Shown here: positions 22,436 to 32,975 of the stretch, piece after piece | Layout of the letters: every line of letters starts with the position of its first letter | How positions within the stretch are numbered: position 1 is the stretch's first letter | Assembly: GCA_029747015.1 (NCBI GenBank) | Contig: JAKOGI010000053.1 | Span: 149,001 to 213,000 of the forward strand | DNA length: 64,000 nucleotides | Direction: 5' to 3' | From: Carnegiea gigantea | Lineage: Eukaryota > Streptophyta > Magnoliopsida > Caryophyllales > Cactaceae | Program-made: the position numbers and the translations under genes | Notes under the pieces: generated by a model | Seen by the model: only the letters and a program-made list of their open reading frames with translations | Told to the model about the DNA's origin: nothing | The model's database searches: none

Positions 22436-23800
22436 GAGATAACAGATTTTCCTACTAGGCATAAGGCTGTTACTTCCAAATGGGTTTTCAGGGTTAAATA
22501 TAAACCCGATGGAACCATTGAGAGATATAAAGCTCGGTTTGTAGTCCGAGGTTTTGATCAAATTCAGAGACAAGACTATACTCATACATTCGCTCCTGTT
22601 GCCAAATTACCCACTGTTGGAGTTCTAATGGCTCTAGCTACTGCCAAACAGTGGTCCTTGCACCAATTGGATATTAATAATGCCTTATTGTATGGTTTTC
22701 TTGATGAAGACATTTACATACAGCCACCTGAAGGGGACTCTAAAGTTCCAGCTGGGAAAGTTTGCAAACTCAAGAGGTCCTTATGTGGCCTAAAATAGGC
22801 CTCGAGGTTATGGAATTTAGAGCTAACTAAGTTTCTTCTTTATTATAGTTTTACGCAGTCTAAGCATGATTACTCTCTTTTTACTAAAGGCTCTTTAAGT
22901 TCCTTTATTACAGTATTGGTTTACGTAGACGATATGCTAATTATAGGCCTTGATGCAGCAGGCATAGCATCTTTGAAACAAGCATTACATCAGGCTTTTA
23001 CCATCAAAGATTTGGGCCTGATGAGATATTTTCTAGGAATTGAAGTTGCTGGATCTCCCATGGGAACCTTACTTCATCAACGTAAGTATATTTTTGATAT
23101 ACTTAATGATTGTGGCCTAGCAAATTATTCTCTTGCTCCTTTACCTACTGGTTTAAGATTGTCTACTGAGGATGGCAAACTTCTATCCCAAATTGAGATT
23201 TACTGACGACTTATAGGAAGACTTCTATTCCTCAACCTCATACGGCCTGATGCCTCCTATGCTATTCAGCATCTTAGATAATTTTTAAGCAAACCCAGAG
23301 AGCCACATTTTCAAGCTGCCGTCCATGTCCTTTGATATCTCAAATGTACCATTAATCAAGGCCTTTTCTATCCTGCATCATCTTCATTACAACTTGAGGG
23401 CTATTGTGATGCTGATTGGGGCCGATGTTCTTTCAGTCGAAAGTCTCTTACTGGTTATTGTGCATTTTTGGGTTCCTATTTAGTTTCATGGAAAACAATA
23501 AAACAAAAAACTGTATCCAAGAGCTCTGCTGAATCTGAGTACCCGAGCATGTCAGAACTGCTAGTGAGTTGTATTGGCTAGCTAGAGTCTTACGAGATCT
23601 CCAGGTTCCTCCTAGATTACCTGTTGTCTTACATTGCGATAACAAAGCTGCAAATCACATTGCCAAAAATCTGGTGTTTCATTCTCGTACCAAGCATACA
23701 GATATTAATTGTCATTATGTGCGAGACAAATTTCAACAAGGTTTTCTACCTCCAAACTTCAACTTGCAGACATCATGACTAAGGCATTATCTGGCTGTCA
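22436..23800 (+). pseudogene. Reverse transcriptase and RNase H, outer copia
   Basis: RT motifs: KWVFRVKYKPDGTIERYKAR, HQLDINNALLYGFL (family NAFLHG; changed) and YVDD at 22922-22933. RNase H motifs: EGYCDADWGRCSFSRKSLTG, SKSSAESEY, CDNKAANHIAKN and HSRTKHTDINCHYVRD. Stops occur near 22433, 22796 (CAG to TAG), 23205, 23279 and 23334, and a frameshift lies near 23550. The gene is long dead. Confidence 0.8.
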
Positions 23801-23854
23801 ACATGCTTAGTTAGCCTCCAAGTTGGGCCTTGTGTCTAATCTCCCAAGTCCAAC

Positions 23855-23865
23855 TTGAGGGGGGC
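23855..23865 (+). promoter_or_regulatory. Polypurine tract of outer copia
   Basis: TTGAGGGGGGC abuts the 3' LTR start TGAAGAG and primes plus-strand synthesis. Confidence 0.75.
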
Positions 23866-24088
23866 TGAAGAGATATTTATTATGTTCACCTAGATTTATT
23901 TCCCAACTCAGCATCATGAGTTAGCTAGAGATATTTTGTCTTTCCCTGAAGTTGTTGCTGTGCTCCTGTGTACGTATATAAGCAGAAACAGTGTATTTTT
24001 TATTCATTCAATCAAAATACACGCAACTTTCTATTTCTTGCATCTCTCTCTACTTTATCTCTCCCAAAAGCTCTCTCCAATTTGTACA
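23866..24088 (+). repeat. 3' LTR of outer copia element
   Basis: 223 bp, ends AATTTGTACA, followed by TCCAT (24089-24093) identical to 8057-8061. Confidence 0.9.
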
Positions 24089-24093
24089 TCCAT

Positions 24094-24300
24094 CCTATCC
24101 AATCCATAGGATATAAGCTTGTCCTTTGGGTTTAGGTTCGATGGACGATTGCATAGGTATAAAAGGAGAGAGAAATCTTAGATGATAAAAACTGCCTCCT
24201 CTAAAATAGTCCAAAGAGATAAGTGGCTTTCTCAAAAGATTATCCTGCTCCTCCTTTCATTTTTTTTTTTTTGGTTGGGCAATTTGGGTTGGGTGTTACA
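24094..24300. other. Unassigned flank of the outer copia insertion
   Basis: Continuation of the sequence that was at 8056 before copia insertion. It contains CTATAAAAGG-like text at about 24155-24170 (GGTATAAAAGGAGAG), a possible TATA box of an old LTR. No gene is seen. Confidence 0.25.
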
Positions 24301-24309
24301 ATTATGATG

Positions 24310-24645
24310 ATGATGAGGTGAAAAGGGCGCGAAAGGACGAAGAGGAAGTGGCAATAATGCAAGACGAGCAATTTGTGTTCCTCAACGACAATCAAATTCA
24401 TCTTTGTAAGTTGGATAAAATACTATTCATGAATCATTATTTTCGGATGAACTTGATAAATCTACTTGAGAAGTCCTTCAATAAATAAAACCTGCATTTT
24501 GATATCTTTTCTTCTCCTTTTCACTTTTTAATCCTTAACCTAAAAAATAGTTAAAATAAAGTGAATTAGGCAAAATAATGAATATAATATAAGCTAATAA
24601 TTGTTAAAAAAAAGCATGAATTATGAATTAACAAAATTCTACGCT
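24310..24645 (-). repeat. 3' LTR remnant of Athila-like element
   Basis: Shares ordered blocks with 28560-29010 (TTCAATAAATAAAA, TTTTCTTCTCCTTTTCAC, GTGAATTAGGCAAAATAAT). Heavily diverged. Confidence 0.5.
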
Positions 24646-24659
24646 TAAACTTTGGACGT

Positions 24660-26092
24660 CCTCATGCAAAAAAAGTCTAAGACTCAACCTAAAAACTATC
24701 CCTCTTTATGCCAAAGTCACACATGAAATATGAAGCATACACTAGGCATTGGCTTGTGTTGAAAACAGTTTGATTCAAGATTTGTTAGTTTTCCCTCTAA
24801 CAAGTTAACAACTACTAAACTTCTAGCTGCCATCAAAGAGTTTCTTCATCGGCTTCATACCATCTCTTTAATAAAGTAACAAGAACAATAATGAACCATC
24901 TCATTTAAGCATGCGTGCACCAATTAAGAGGTGTAAAAAGTTTAAGATAAGAAAAAATTAAGGTCCAGTATGGTTATAGAGACAATTGAATCAAAAGAAA
25001 TAACTCATGAAAATTGATTGTGAACTTGCCTTGCTATTTTTTTTTCAATTTTTTTATTTTTTCCCCTTCTTTTTTTCAAACTCCATTTATGCACATATTC
25101 GAGACACTCCTTGTCTCACACACCCGAATAGAGGTGATGGAGTTAACACTTTATTTTCTTTTTTTTCTCTGTCTGTTATTATGATTTGAATCATTGATTA
25201 GCCTAAAAAGGGCATCACTCTCCCAAGATGGGTTACTTCATACATAATGCCCAACTTGAGACCTAAATTTAATGGAAAAAGGTGCCGAGCTACGTACTCC
25301 ACCCATGTTGGCAATCTAACATCCCCCCCCCCCAATAAACTATTGTTCGACCTGTGGATAGCCCTAAATGGGATTAAGTCTTTCACCATAAGTCTTCTCC
25401 GTACACAAGCTACATAAGGGGAATAAGTGTCATGCCATTTAAACCAACATGGGTTGGTAAACTAACATTTTTTTTTTTTTTTGCAAGATAAGAAAAGTCA
25501 CAATTTTAATGAGTTATACTACTAATTCAGAAGTATAGAAAAATAAACTAGGTCCTTTTATTACGCCTAATGCAGTTATATAACATGATGAAATAAGGTA
25601 AATAATCATGACCATTACTCATTAAAGAGATGTATGAAAATCAACTCAAACCACTCTAAATGACACTTATCATGCTCAAAAGTTTACAATCACAAAAGAG
25701 TAGACTAGAAACAGAAAAAATTTGAGTAAGAAAGCATAGCATAAACTCATATTCATGCATTATTTTACGAGAAAGACACTAAAAATAACATTTTTTCCTT
25801 CAAAAATAAAAAATGTAGGAACTAAATGCAGGATGCGCCCTGCACAGTTAATTAGTGCATTGTCCCTAATGCATACAAAATAATGTAAAAGTGCAAAATT
25901 AAATGTAAACTTACTTGAAAATAATGGCTTGCCTCCCAACCAGCACCATTGTTTGCTATCATTGACTTGATGCAACTGAAACTCATAGGATCCTCCAACT
26001 CGATCTCATGCACTAAGTATATTTTATCTTTGTAGACCATTGAATTGTCATAAGCTTTCATATAAATCTCTTCGAATTCCTACAATTGCAAC
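24660..26092. other. Non-coding region left of the Athila-like integrase
   Basis: AT-rich, no convincing gene. CCCATGTTGGCAATCTAACA plus a C-run (25303-25333) and AACATGGGTTGGTAAACTAACA plus a T-run (25448-25482) look like two related 3' ends with homopolymer tails, possibly old SINE or retroposon ends. The rest is probably 3' untranslated sequence of the gypsy element. Confidence 0.3.
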
Positions 26093-26503
26093 TTACATTT
26101 CCTTACCTGCTATGTCATAATCTAAATTACACTGTTTCATAAGCCAATATGATTTATGCTCTAACTCTACGAGGAAATGACATGCTTTACCAAAAACTAA
26201 CTTATAAGGTGACGTACCCATATTTGTCTTATAAGCCCTTCTATAAACCTGGAGAGCTTCATCTAACCTAAGGCTCCAATTTTTTTTGTCTGACCTAACA
26301 ACTTTTTCTAAAATGGTCTTGATCTCTCTATTGGCACAACCTAATGCTTCATTATGTTCTCTAAGCACCATAACTAGTTTTCCTTTCTTTTTAAGTGCAA
26401 GTGCCTTGGAGATTATAACAGGCAACGTCTTATTGGCCCCTAGATAAGCATAACTAAGACTTTCAAGCAATTTTAGCTTCCTAAGTCTGTCAATTATATG
26501 CAA
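26093..26503 (-). pseudogene. Gypsy integrase, C-terminal part (Athila-like)
   Basis: A 136-residue open piece on the minus strand. CANREIKTILEKVVRSDKKN corresponds to the catalytic-Glu region of gypsy integrases (NREIK), followed by WSLRLDEALQVYRRAYKTNM and SPYKLVFGKACHFLVELEHK, the conserved C-terminal block of Athila/Tat-type integrases. The zinc domain and both catalytic Asp regions are absent, so it is a fragment. Integrase would insert the cDNA. Confidence 0.8.
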
Positions 26504-26682
26504 TTACAACAAAGACTCTTTGTTGTCTACTAACTTATCATCAACATGGCAAGGCACATGTTAAAACTACAAACTAATCCAAACTCTGAATAAGCACAGT
26601 TAGTAATTCATCTTCATAAGAAAATTCAAAAACATCATGAGACAATTCATCGATCACATCAAGTGCACAAAGATAGTTCATA

Positions 26683-27180
26683 TCAGCAGGAAATCCATGG
26701 CATCAAAAATATTGAACTTATAGCTTCACCATCAAATTCTATGGTCAATGTTTCTCCATGCACATCTATTTCGATTCCATATGTTTTAAGAAATGATCTA
26801 TCAGGCAATATCAAAATGTCATGGCATGCATCATCTATGTCCATAACATAAAAATCAGCAGGAAAAACAAGCTCATTGGCTTGGACTACAACATTCTCTA
26901 TAACTCCATCTGGGTATGCATTGCTCATATTAACTAATTGAATCATTAGACCAGTTTTCTTTAACTCCAATATAGTTAGTTTATCATAAACAGACCTATG
27001 CATCATATTAATGGAATCTCCTAAATCAAGCATGACTCTGCCAAAGCAAATATTTTCGTTTTTACAAGGAATAGAGAATACATAAAGGTCTTTACAATTA
27101 GGAGGAAGCTTCTTTTGGAAAACAGCAGACATGTTTTTCTTCCATACTTACCTTTTCATCCTCTTTCAATTTTTTACGTT
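26683..27180 (-). pseudogene. Gypsy aspartic protease region (Athila-like)
   Basis: A 149-residue open piece (27132 down to 26683) plus upstream text to about 27180. KLPPNCKDLYVFSIPC precedes MLDLGDSINMMHRSVYDKL, the retroviral-type protease loop of Athila elements, where the family has DLGAS; here the Ala position reads Asp (LGDS). ANELVFPADFYVMDIDD and a degenerate ILPDRSFLKT follow (family ILGRPFL). It is the Gag-Pol processing enzyme. Its stop near 26683 and the missing RT beyond make it non-functional. Confidence 0.75.
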
Positions 27181-28550
27181 TTAAAGTACAAACCTCTTTA
27201 AGTAACTTACAATATAAGTCACTTGCTTAATGGCATTACCTTCCTAGATGCTTCTAACATTTCTTGGTTTGCCTCATCTACCTTAGGAGTTGTCCTCACA
27301 GTCTACTAGGAAAAGGTGTTAATGGCTTGTAAGGTTACTTCTTATTCTCATCCACTTCCTTAGCATTTGGCGTGGTAGCTCCTAAGTGTCATGGCATGCA
27401 TACTATCCTTTTAGTCCTAGAAAGATTATGATGGCATTGCATTGGGGCTTGTAGGTTGCTAACTATGGTATTAGTAGCAGTCTATCTCTATTGGACCTAT
27501 TTAGGAGTCATCTTTATGTTCTAAAATCTATCGTCAATCACCTTTTTCTGGTTATCCATCTTTTTTATAAAGCTCTAAAAGGAAACTTGTTTTATCATGA
27601 GCAAATGGTTGATATGATGATTGGTCAAAACCTAGGTGGTTGTTCCTAGTCCATACCTAAGGTTAGAGTAGCATCTTCATCATTCATCATACGTGTTAGA
27701 ATATGAGTCATACTTTCTTTGACCTTGGTTAGAAAACACAAGATTCACATCCCCCCTTGACGTGTAGGGTACTAGGGTATACATCAATAGGATGCCCCTC
27801 TCAACAATAAATACCACAAAAGTACTACTACTTTCTGAATTTTTCTTGTGACAAATATGTTCAATGTAACAGTGATATGAGACAATTAGGTCTCTACATA
27901 TAGACCTAAACTAAGTTCATTGACCTCGCTAAATTGGGTTTTCTTAGTTTTTTGTTTACTTAGTTCCAACTCTAATATAAATCCTATTAGTTTTGATAAC
28001 CCTAGTACCAGTGCACGAATTAAATCAAACTGGAGAATTAAGCATTAGAAAAACAACATCTAAAACCTTTTGAGTCATTCATGATCAATTAGGGTGATAC
28101 TTGTACCTAAAAGACTATAACTTATACATTCTTAAGACTTTAAAACTATCATATGAACTCATATTAAACTAATTAGCATACATTTAAGCTAACATGAATA
28201 TCATGAATAATGAATACAAGTCATTATAGAATCATGGAATAAAAAAATTAATTAGACAATAAAGTACAAAGCTTGTTTCAAAATAGTTAATTTGGCATGG
28301 TTTCAAATAGACTATACTAAGTATAAAAAGCTACTCACACATACTAAAAATCTTAACACATAAAATATAATCTAAATATTTCATGTTCGATAATAAAAGT
28401 TTAAAGCAAAAAACGATAATGCTATGATAATATTTGGGACACGATGATGGCTGTGTGAGAATGATCATGCGATGGTGATGTCGATGACAGTGACGTTGCT
28501 GTGGAGATGGTGTGATGATGTAAAAATTATGATGGACGTGAAGCTAGGAG
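27181..28550 (-). other. Decayed gag/leader region of the Athila-like element
   Basis: Minus-strand text near 27240-27310 (for example TTPKVDEANQEMLEASRK) hints at gag, but stops are frequent and no domain can be assigned. 28000-28550 is AT-rich with GATGATG-type repeats and lacks a gene. Confidence 0.3.
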
Positions 28551-28559
28551 GTGTAGATG

Positions 28560-29010
28560 GTGTTTGAAGATGATTATGGTGATCACAAGGTGAGGAGGGG
28601 ACAAAAGGAGGAAGGGGGTCATGATGATAATGCAAGATGAGTTGCCTGTGTTCTTCAACGGTAACCAAACGCATCTTTATAAGGTGGTAAGCACAGGGCT
28701 TGTGAAGTTTCTTCTCCTCCAAGGTTCCTAAGCTTCTTCTCCAATCAGGACTAGTAATCTTTGTCCCAGCATTCGAATAACTCATTATGGAAATAAATAT
28801 TTTTCATAAATTAGTAATTTCATATCGACTTCATAAATGTACTTAAAAAGTCCTTCAATGAATAAAATGCGTGTTTCGATGTCTTTTCTCCTCCTTTTCA
28901 CCTTAAGGACCTAAAAAATAGTCAAAATGAAGTAAATTAGATAAAACAATATATATTTAACATAAGCTAATAATTATTGAAAATATACATGAATTATAAC
29001 TTAATATGAT
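28560..29010 (-). repeat. 5' LTR remnant of Athila-like element
   Basis: Diverged partner of 24310-24645. On the minus strand it begins near TGACATCATATTAAG. The open frame at 28465-28785 within it has no recognisable domain and is not called a gene. Confidence 0.5.
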
Positions 29011-29156
29011 GTCAAGTCATCCTTGCCTAGTTCTAACTAATGCTCTTAAGCCTCGTTATCTTCTGGTTATTTTCTTTAGAATAACTTTAGTTTAGTTTAG
29101 AAAAATAAAGAGAAAAAATAGGTTCAATTCAGTTCAACATAATTAAGTTTAAAACT

Positions 29157-29381
29157 GTCAAAGAAGAGATGGCCAGATGGCCATCCCTCCACACGTTCTC
29201 CCCCTCACCCGAGTTCAAACCTAGGGGCACATTTGCAGTGTATTTGTGTGTGGGAGAGTGTGTGGGCCTGGACTTTGGTCTGAGCTTGGACATTCCCTGC
29301 CCGCTGGTCTGTTTAGGTCCATTGAGTACTCTTGCGATAGGGGCCTAGTGGGTTAGACCCGCTTATCAATCCAAAAAAATA
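29157..29381 (+). mobile_element. tRNA-type SINE with 9-bp target duplication
   Basis: A 225-bp unit is flanked by TTTAAAACT on both sides (29148-29156 and 29382-29390). Near its 5' end TGGCCAGATGG (29170-29180) resembles an RNA polymerase III A box, and GAGTTCAAACC (29211-29221) resembles a B box, about 31 bp apart as in tRNA-derived SINEs. The 3' end is A-rich (CCAAAAAAATA). No ORF. SINEs are transcribed by Pol III and copied by LINE reverse transcriptase; a LINE fragment occurs at 39636-41240, but a link is not shown. Confidence 0.7.
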
Positions 29382-29633
29382 TTTAAAACTTATTAGAAAT
29401 AAGTTCAATTAAGTAAAAATAAGTTTGGATCATTCCAATTCATAATTAATAAATTCAATTAGTTTAGATAAGTTTACTTCAGATAAATTTAGCCACAAAA
29501 ACCAAAACACTAAATAGAATAGGGCCGTAGTTTGAATTATTATAGTAACTACTTTTTAGGTGCTAATGCTTTCGTATGTCTATTGTTAATTCAAGTTAGA
29601 AGCACATGCGGCCGATGGTAGTCTTAAAGTATT

Positions 29634-30487
29634 TGTTGACTCCCTTAAAACCCTATTTTGGGTTTTGAATGAAAGACGTATTTTTAATTTGATTAAATTA
29701 GATTTGATTAAATTGACAGCTTGAACAATAGTGTGGTGTTGCTAAAAATATGAGATTGTGGAGCTATATTTATCAAATGTCAAGATTTACTCTTAATATG
29801 ATAATATCTTGTGATATAATATCTTGAAAGATTGTACTGGAAATTACGCATGCTTCTAGATGATTCTCAGCCAAGATCCTCTGCTTAAATTAAGGAGACT
29901 AGCCGTTGAAGATTAGAAGGAAATCGTTGAGCAGATCAGTGAAATTCAAGGGTTTGAAATGTCAGGTTCAAGGCTTTGAAATCGATAGGGAGAATTTTTT
30001 TTTCATAATTGGTGCAACGATCACTTGCCATTTTTTTTCCAACCTCTTCAACATCTTTTGGCTATAACAAGGAGAGGAATCAGCAGCTGGAAGACACAGA
30101 GAAGTGCAAGCACAAACATCAATATTCACAAGCATACATTGAGCCTTGATTTGTTGTTCATTGAATTTACTTTTATTGTTCAAATTGTAATTGGGGAGGA
30201 TTATAGAGCTAAAGGGTTAACTCTGCCAAACCTAGTTAAAGGTGTCAACTTGTAACTTAGAACTTAGAATAAAGTATACTCTAGAGTTGTAACTATCCCT
30301 CCTAATAAAATTTGGTTAATTACAAAGTTAGGGAACTCTAGGCGGGGACTAAGCCTGATTGTAGTTAACCTTGTTAAAAAAATTATTGTGTTCTGTTCAC
30401 ATTTATCTTTCCGCTCTTTATTTCAATTAATTTGATCATTACCCTATTACACCTCTGTAAGGTGATCTGGTAGCTATTAAACTTTCA
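29634..30487 (+). mobile_element. Solo LTR (854 bp), copia-type
   Basis: Starts TGTTGACTCC, ends AAACTTTCA, and is flanked by GTATT on both sides (29629-29633, 30488-30492). No internal retroelement genes follow, so the element was reduced to one LTR by recombination. Text near 30380-30430 (AATTATTGTGTTCTGTT, CTTTCCGCTCTTTATT) resembles the 3' end of long copia LTRs. The short frame at 30025-30255 inside has no domain. Confidence 0.7.
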
Positions 30488-30492
30488 GTATT

Positions 30493-31318
30493 TCGAAGAT
30501 GGTAGAATAGATAATATTTTTTGGTTTTTTTGTTTGAGTAGGAATTGTTGTAAAGTTTTGTTACAAAAATATTTTTAAACTTCTAAGAGCTTGTTTGTTT
30601 CATTGATGAAAGCTGGCAACTAGTAGTAAGCGACAGTTGGAGCTAACAACTGCAATTTGCAATAGTTATTCAATTATTTTGAGCCCAACTGTGCATTTTA
30701 ATTGAAAACTATATGATGACAGGAGTAAGATCAACATTCATTATAACAACTTTAATAGTATATAATGGTCAGTGTTTACCAACCTTCATAGGGCCATTTG
30801 CAAGGAATGATTTGCATTAGTAGAAAACTTAGATGGAACTTGTCAATAATTTGTGTTTGTAGATGACTAAGTCATACTAGCTACTTCGTGTCTATGTGTT
30901 CATTCATTGTTTGTTTGTTAGAATCTTTTACACCTTCATGACATGAACTCGCATGCACTAATGTTTCTTAACCATGGCTTATTTTCATTAATTTTTATCC
31001 CCTTTAAACTTTTCACAAAATTAAAAAAAAGTAAGCACGTTAGCAAAGTGTTGCCGCGTTAAGTAATGTTAAAATTCTATTACCATAAAATTAAGAAACA
31101 CCCGATCCTATTGATTACAGATGCAAAAATATGGACAAGCCTTCATTTCATCCTCATCTTACTGAGATTGCATCCAAAATATGTTGAGCTTTCATCTGAC
31201 ATTGTAGTAGAAATAGAGTTTTGTTCAAACATTATAGCAGAGAGAGGGGGGGGGAGAGAGAGGGGAAGGAGTGGAGGAAAGGAGAAGGGGAATGGGTGTT
31301 TCCTATTCTTATACTCAT
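30493..31318. other. Unassigned AT-rich region
   Basis: No gene. It contains a G/A-rich microsatellite-like tract (AGAGAGGGGGGGGAGAGAGAGG) at about 31240-31300. Two short frames on opposite strands cover the tract and are low-complexity artefacts. Confidence 0.3.
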
Positions 31319-31432
31319 AGAATTTCAACTTCACTTAACACAAAGTATGGTTTGGTAGACATGCTTCATTTTTTGTTTGGGGGAGGGGGGTTATCTAATG
31401 TGTGCTGCTTGTTATTGCTTTTTTGTTGTCCT
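31319..31432. repeat. Direct repeat, left copy
   Basis: AGAATTTCAACTTCAC..TTTGGTAGACATGCTTC..TCTAATGTGTGCTGCTT..TTGCTTTTTT aligns in order with 32573-32686. The right copy begins at the edge of the MITE at 31564-32571. Confidence 0.55.
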
Positions 31433-31563
31433 GAGGGGTTTGTAATTTTGTATAATTGTATCCGGGATATTTCTATAACTGTGAAAAATTTAATGCCTGT
31501 CAACGCCAAATGCTACAATAGTCATATTTCAGCAGGAAGGAATGTTTTGTGATTTTATACTAA

Positions 31564-32571
31564 GGTAGTGTCTGTTTGGGGGGAAAATGATTTTCTGGGA
31601 AAATAATTTTTCAATTTTTCGTTGTTTGGCACAATAAAGGATGAAAAACTATTTTCCAAGAAAAATAATTTTCCCCCCAATGGAGAAAAATGATTTCCTT
31701 TTTGAGAAGATAGGAGGTTGATTTTCCTCATTCAACTCTTTGATGAGATGGTCAGCTGAATTTAGGTAAAAGTTTTGATTTCAAAAGTTTGGATCAAAAC
31801 TTAACTATCCGATGGGAAAGATTAAAACAAACTCAAATCTAAATTTTCAGCTCAAATTTTTTTCATTTGATCGACATTTATCTCCACCACGACAACTTAA
31901 TTGACATTTTTGCCGCTATAAAAAACTTCAGTCAACTCGCCAGTAAACGATTTTAATGGTTTGGATCGAAACTTGATAATCAAATAGAAAATATTAAAAT
32001 AGGCTCATATTCAAATTTTGAACTTGTTAATCTTACATATGCTCAACATTTTTTCCACAACGACAATTCAATTGATATTTTTCGTCCTTAAACAGTGCAG
32101 TCAATATTTTTGACCATCAGAAGAATTTCAATAGTTTGAATCAAACTTGATCATATGATAGGAATTATTAAAATATGCTAAAATCCAGATTTTGAGCACG
32201 ACATTCTTTTATTTGGTCAACATTTTTCTCCGCTACGACAATTCAATCGATATTTTTTGCCACTCAAAAAATTCAGTTGATGTTTTTTGTCACAAAAATA
32301 ATTTCGACGGTTTAGATTGAAACTTCATTATCCAAGAGAAAATATTAAAATAAACTTAAATATAAATTTTAAAATCAAAATTCCTTCATTTGGTCAATAT
32401 TTATATCAACTACGACCATTCAGTTGACGTTTTCCTTTTTTTATGGAAAATGATTTATCTTGTACCAAATAATGGAAAATGTGACCTGAAAATCAATTTT
32501 TCTTGGGAAAACATTTTTTACAGAAAATGATTTTTCGAGAAAACCATTTTCTTTCCAATCAAACATTCCTA
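31564..32571. mobile_element. Long-TIR MITE with internal tandem repeats
   Basis: The left end AGTGTCTGTTTGGGGGGAAA and adjoining TTTTC/GGAAAA text are mirrored at the right end, whose reverse complement begins AGGAATGTTTGATTGGAAAG; the inverted similarity extends about 100 bp. It is non-coding, about 1 kb, and looks like a fold-back hAT or Mutator-type MITE. No clear target duplication was found. The centre is made of about 175-bp tandem units. Confidence 0.55.
31770..32430. repeat. Tandem repeats of ~172-177 bp inside the MITE
   Basis: Equivalent unit starts (CGACATTTATCTCC, CAACATTTTTTCCAC, CAACATTTTTCTCCGC, CAATATTTATATC) fall at 31872, 32044, 32218 and 32395, giving periods of 172, 174 and 177 bp, with partial units on both sides. 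Copies are clearly diverged, so the expansion is old. Confidence 0.6.
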
Positions 32572-32572
32572 A

Positions 32573-32686
32573 AAGAATTTTAACTTCATGCAACATACAC
32601 TTTGGTAAATATGCTTCCCTTTTTTATTTTTTGGTTGCTTTTATCTAAAGTGTGTTGCTTTTTGTTGCTTTTTTTTATTGGCGTTA
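32573..32686. repeat. Direct repeat, right copy
   Basis: Pairs with 31319-31432 in the same orientation, about 1,254 bp apart, with the MITE between. Confidence 0.55.
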
Positions 32687-32700
32687 ATTTTTAATGCGTT

Positions 32701-32767
32701 TTAACTTTTCACAAGATCTTTGTAAAGGTTCTTACTGCCTAACCTGGTTAGTTTGTACCAGATGCCT
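32701..32767 (+). pseudogene. LINE ORF2 fragment, upstream piece
   Basis: The + strand reads LFTRSL-stop-RFLLPNLVSLYQ, resembling the plant LINE RT segment just before the SxxDN motif. It stops at ATGCCT. The next residues of the same motif (SVKVISIADN) resume at 39641, with TGCCT present on both sides of the intervening 6.9 kb. The LINE was therefore interrupted here. Confidence 0.55.
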
Positions 32768-32784
32768 CAATTTATAACTTTGGG

Positions 32785-32975
32785 GTACCCTGATTCTCTG
32801 AAAATAATTATTAGGGGTCAATATTTTTAGAATGTATTCCAAAGTACCTATTATTTTGGGTAAACTATTAATAGGGGACAATATTTTACGAAATAGTTAC
32901 TGGCCGAAGTTTTTCTTTACAACTTAGTCCTTGAACTTTTTGAATTTGTAATTTTTATCCAAAATGAGGTTTAAT
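32785..32975 (+). repeat. Terminal inverted repeat, left copy
   Basis: Ordered blocks GGGGTACCC, TATTAGGGGTCAATATT, TTAGAATGTATT, GGGTAAACTATT, TAGTCCTTGAACTTTT match the reverse complement of 39440-39625. Identity is moderate (old). Confidence 0.6.

Larger units (their letters stand above)
8062..24088 (+). mobile_element. Outer Ty1/copia retrotransposon (old, split by a nested element)
   Basis: It is bounded by two 223-bp LTRs (8062-8284 and 23866-24088), each starting TGAAGAGATATTTATT and ending AATTTGTACA, with TCCAT on both sides (8057-8061, 24089-24093). The primer site lies directly after the 5' LTR and a purine tract directly before the 3' LTR. Removing the nested element at 8844-19808 leaves about 5.06 kb, a normal size for a short-LTR copia element. 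Domain order is gag, protease, integrase, RT, RNase H, which defines Ty1/copia. The short LTR suggests an Ale/Retrofit-like lineage (inference). LTRs differ at roughly 15-17 positions by eye and the genes hold many stops, so it is much older than the nested element. Confidence 0.9.
24310..29010 (-). mobile_element. Athila-like Ty3/gypsy remnant, internally deleted (minus strand)
   Basis: Two diverged direct repeats, 24310-24645 and about 28560-29010, share segments such as AAGTCCTTCAATGAATAAAA and CATAAGCTAATAATTATT in order. They bracket a minus-strand protease (26683-27180) and an integrase C-terminal piece (26093-26503). The order fits a minus-strand gypsy element with its 5' LTR at 28.6-29.0 kb. 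RT and RNase H, which should lie between protease and integrase, are missing (only about 180 bp separates them), so this is an internally deleted copy. The Athila-like lineage call rests on the protease and integrase text. LTR edges are approximate. Confidence 0.65.

Noticed and set aside
31143..31334. Pro/Phe-rich minus-strand frame
   Set aside because: Translation of a GA/CT microsatellite.
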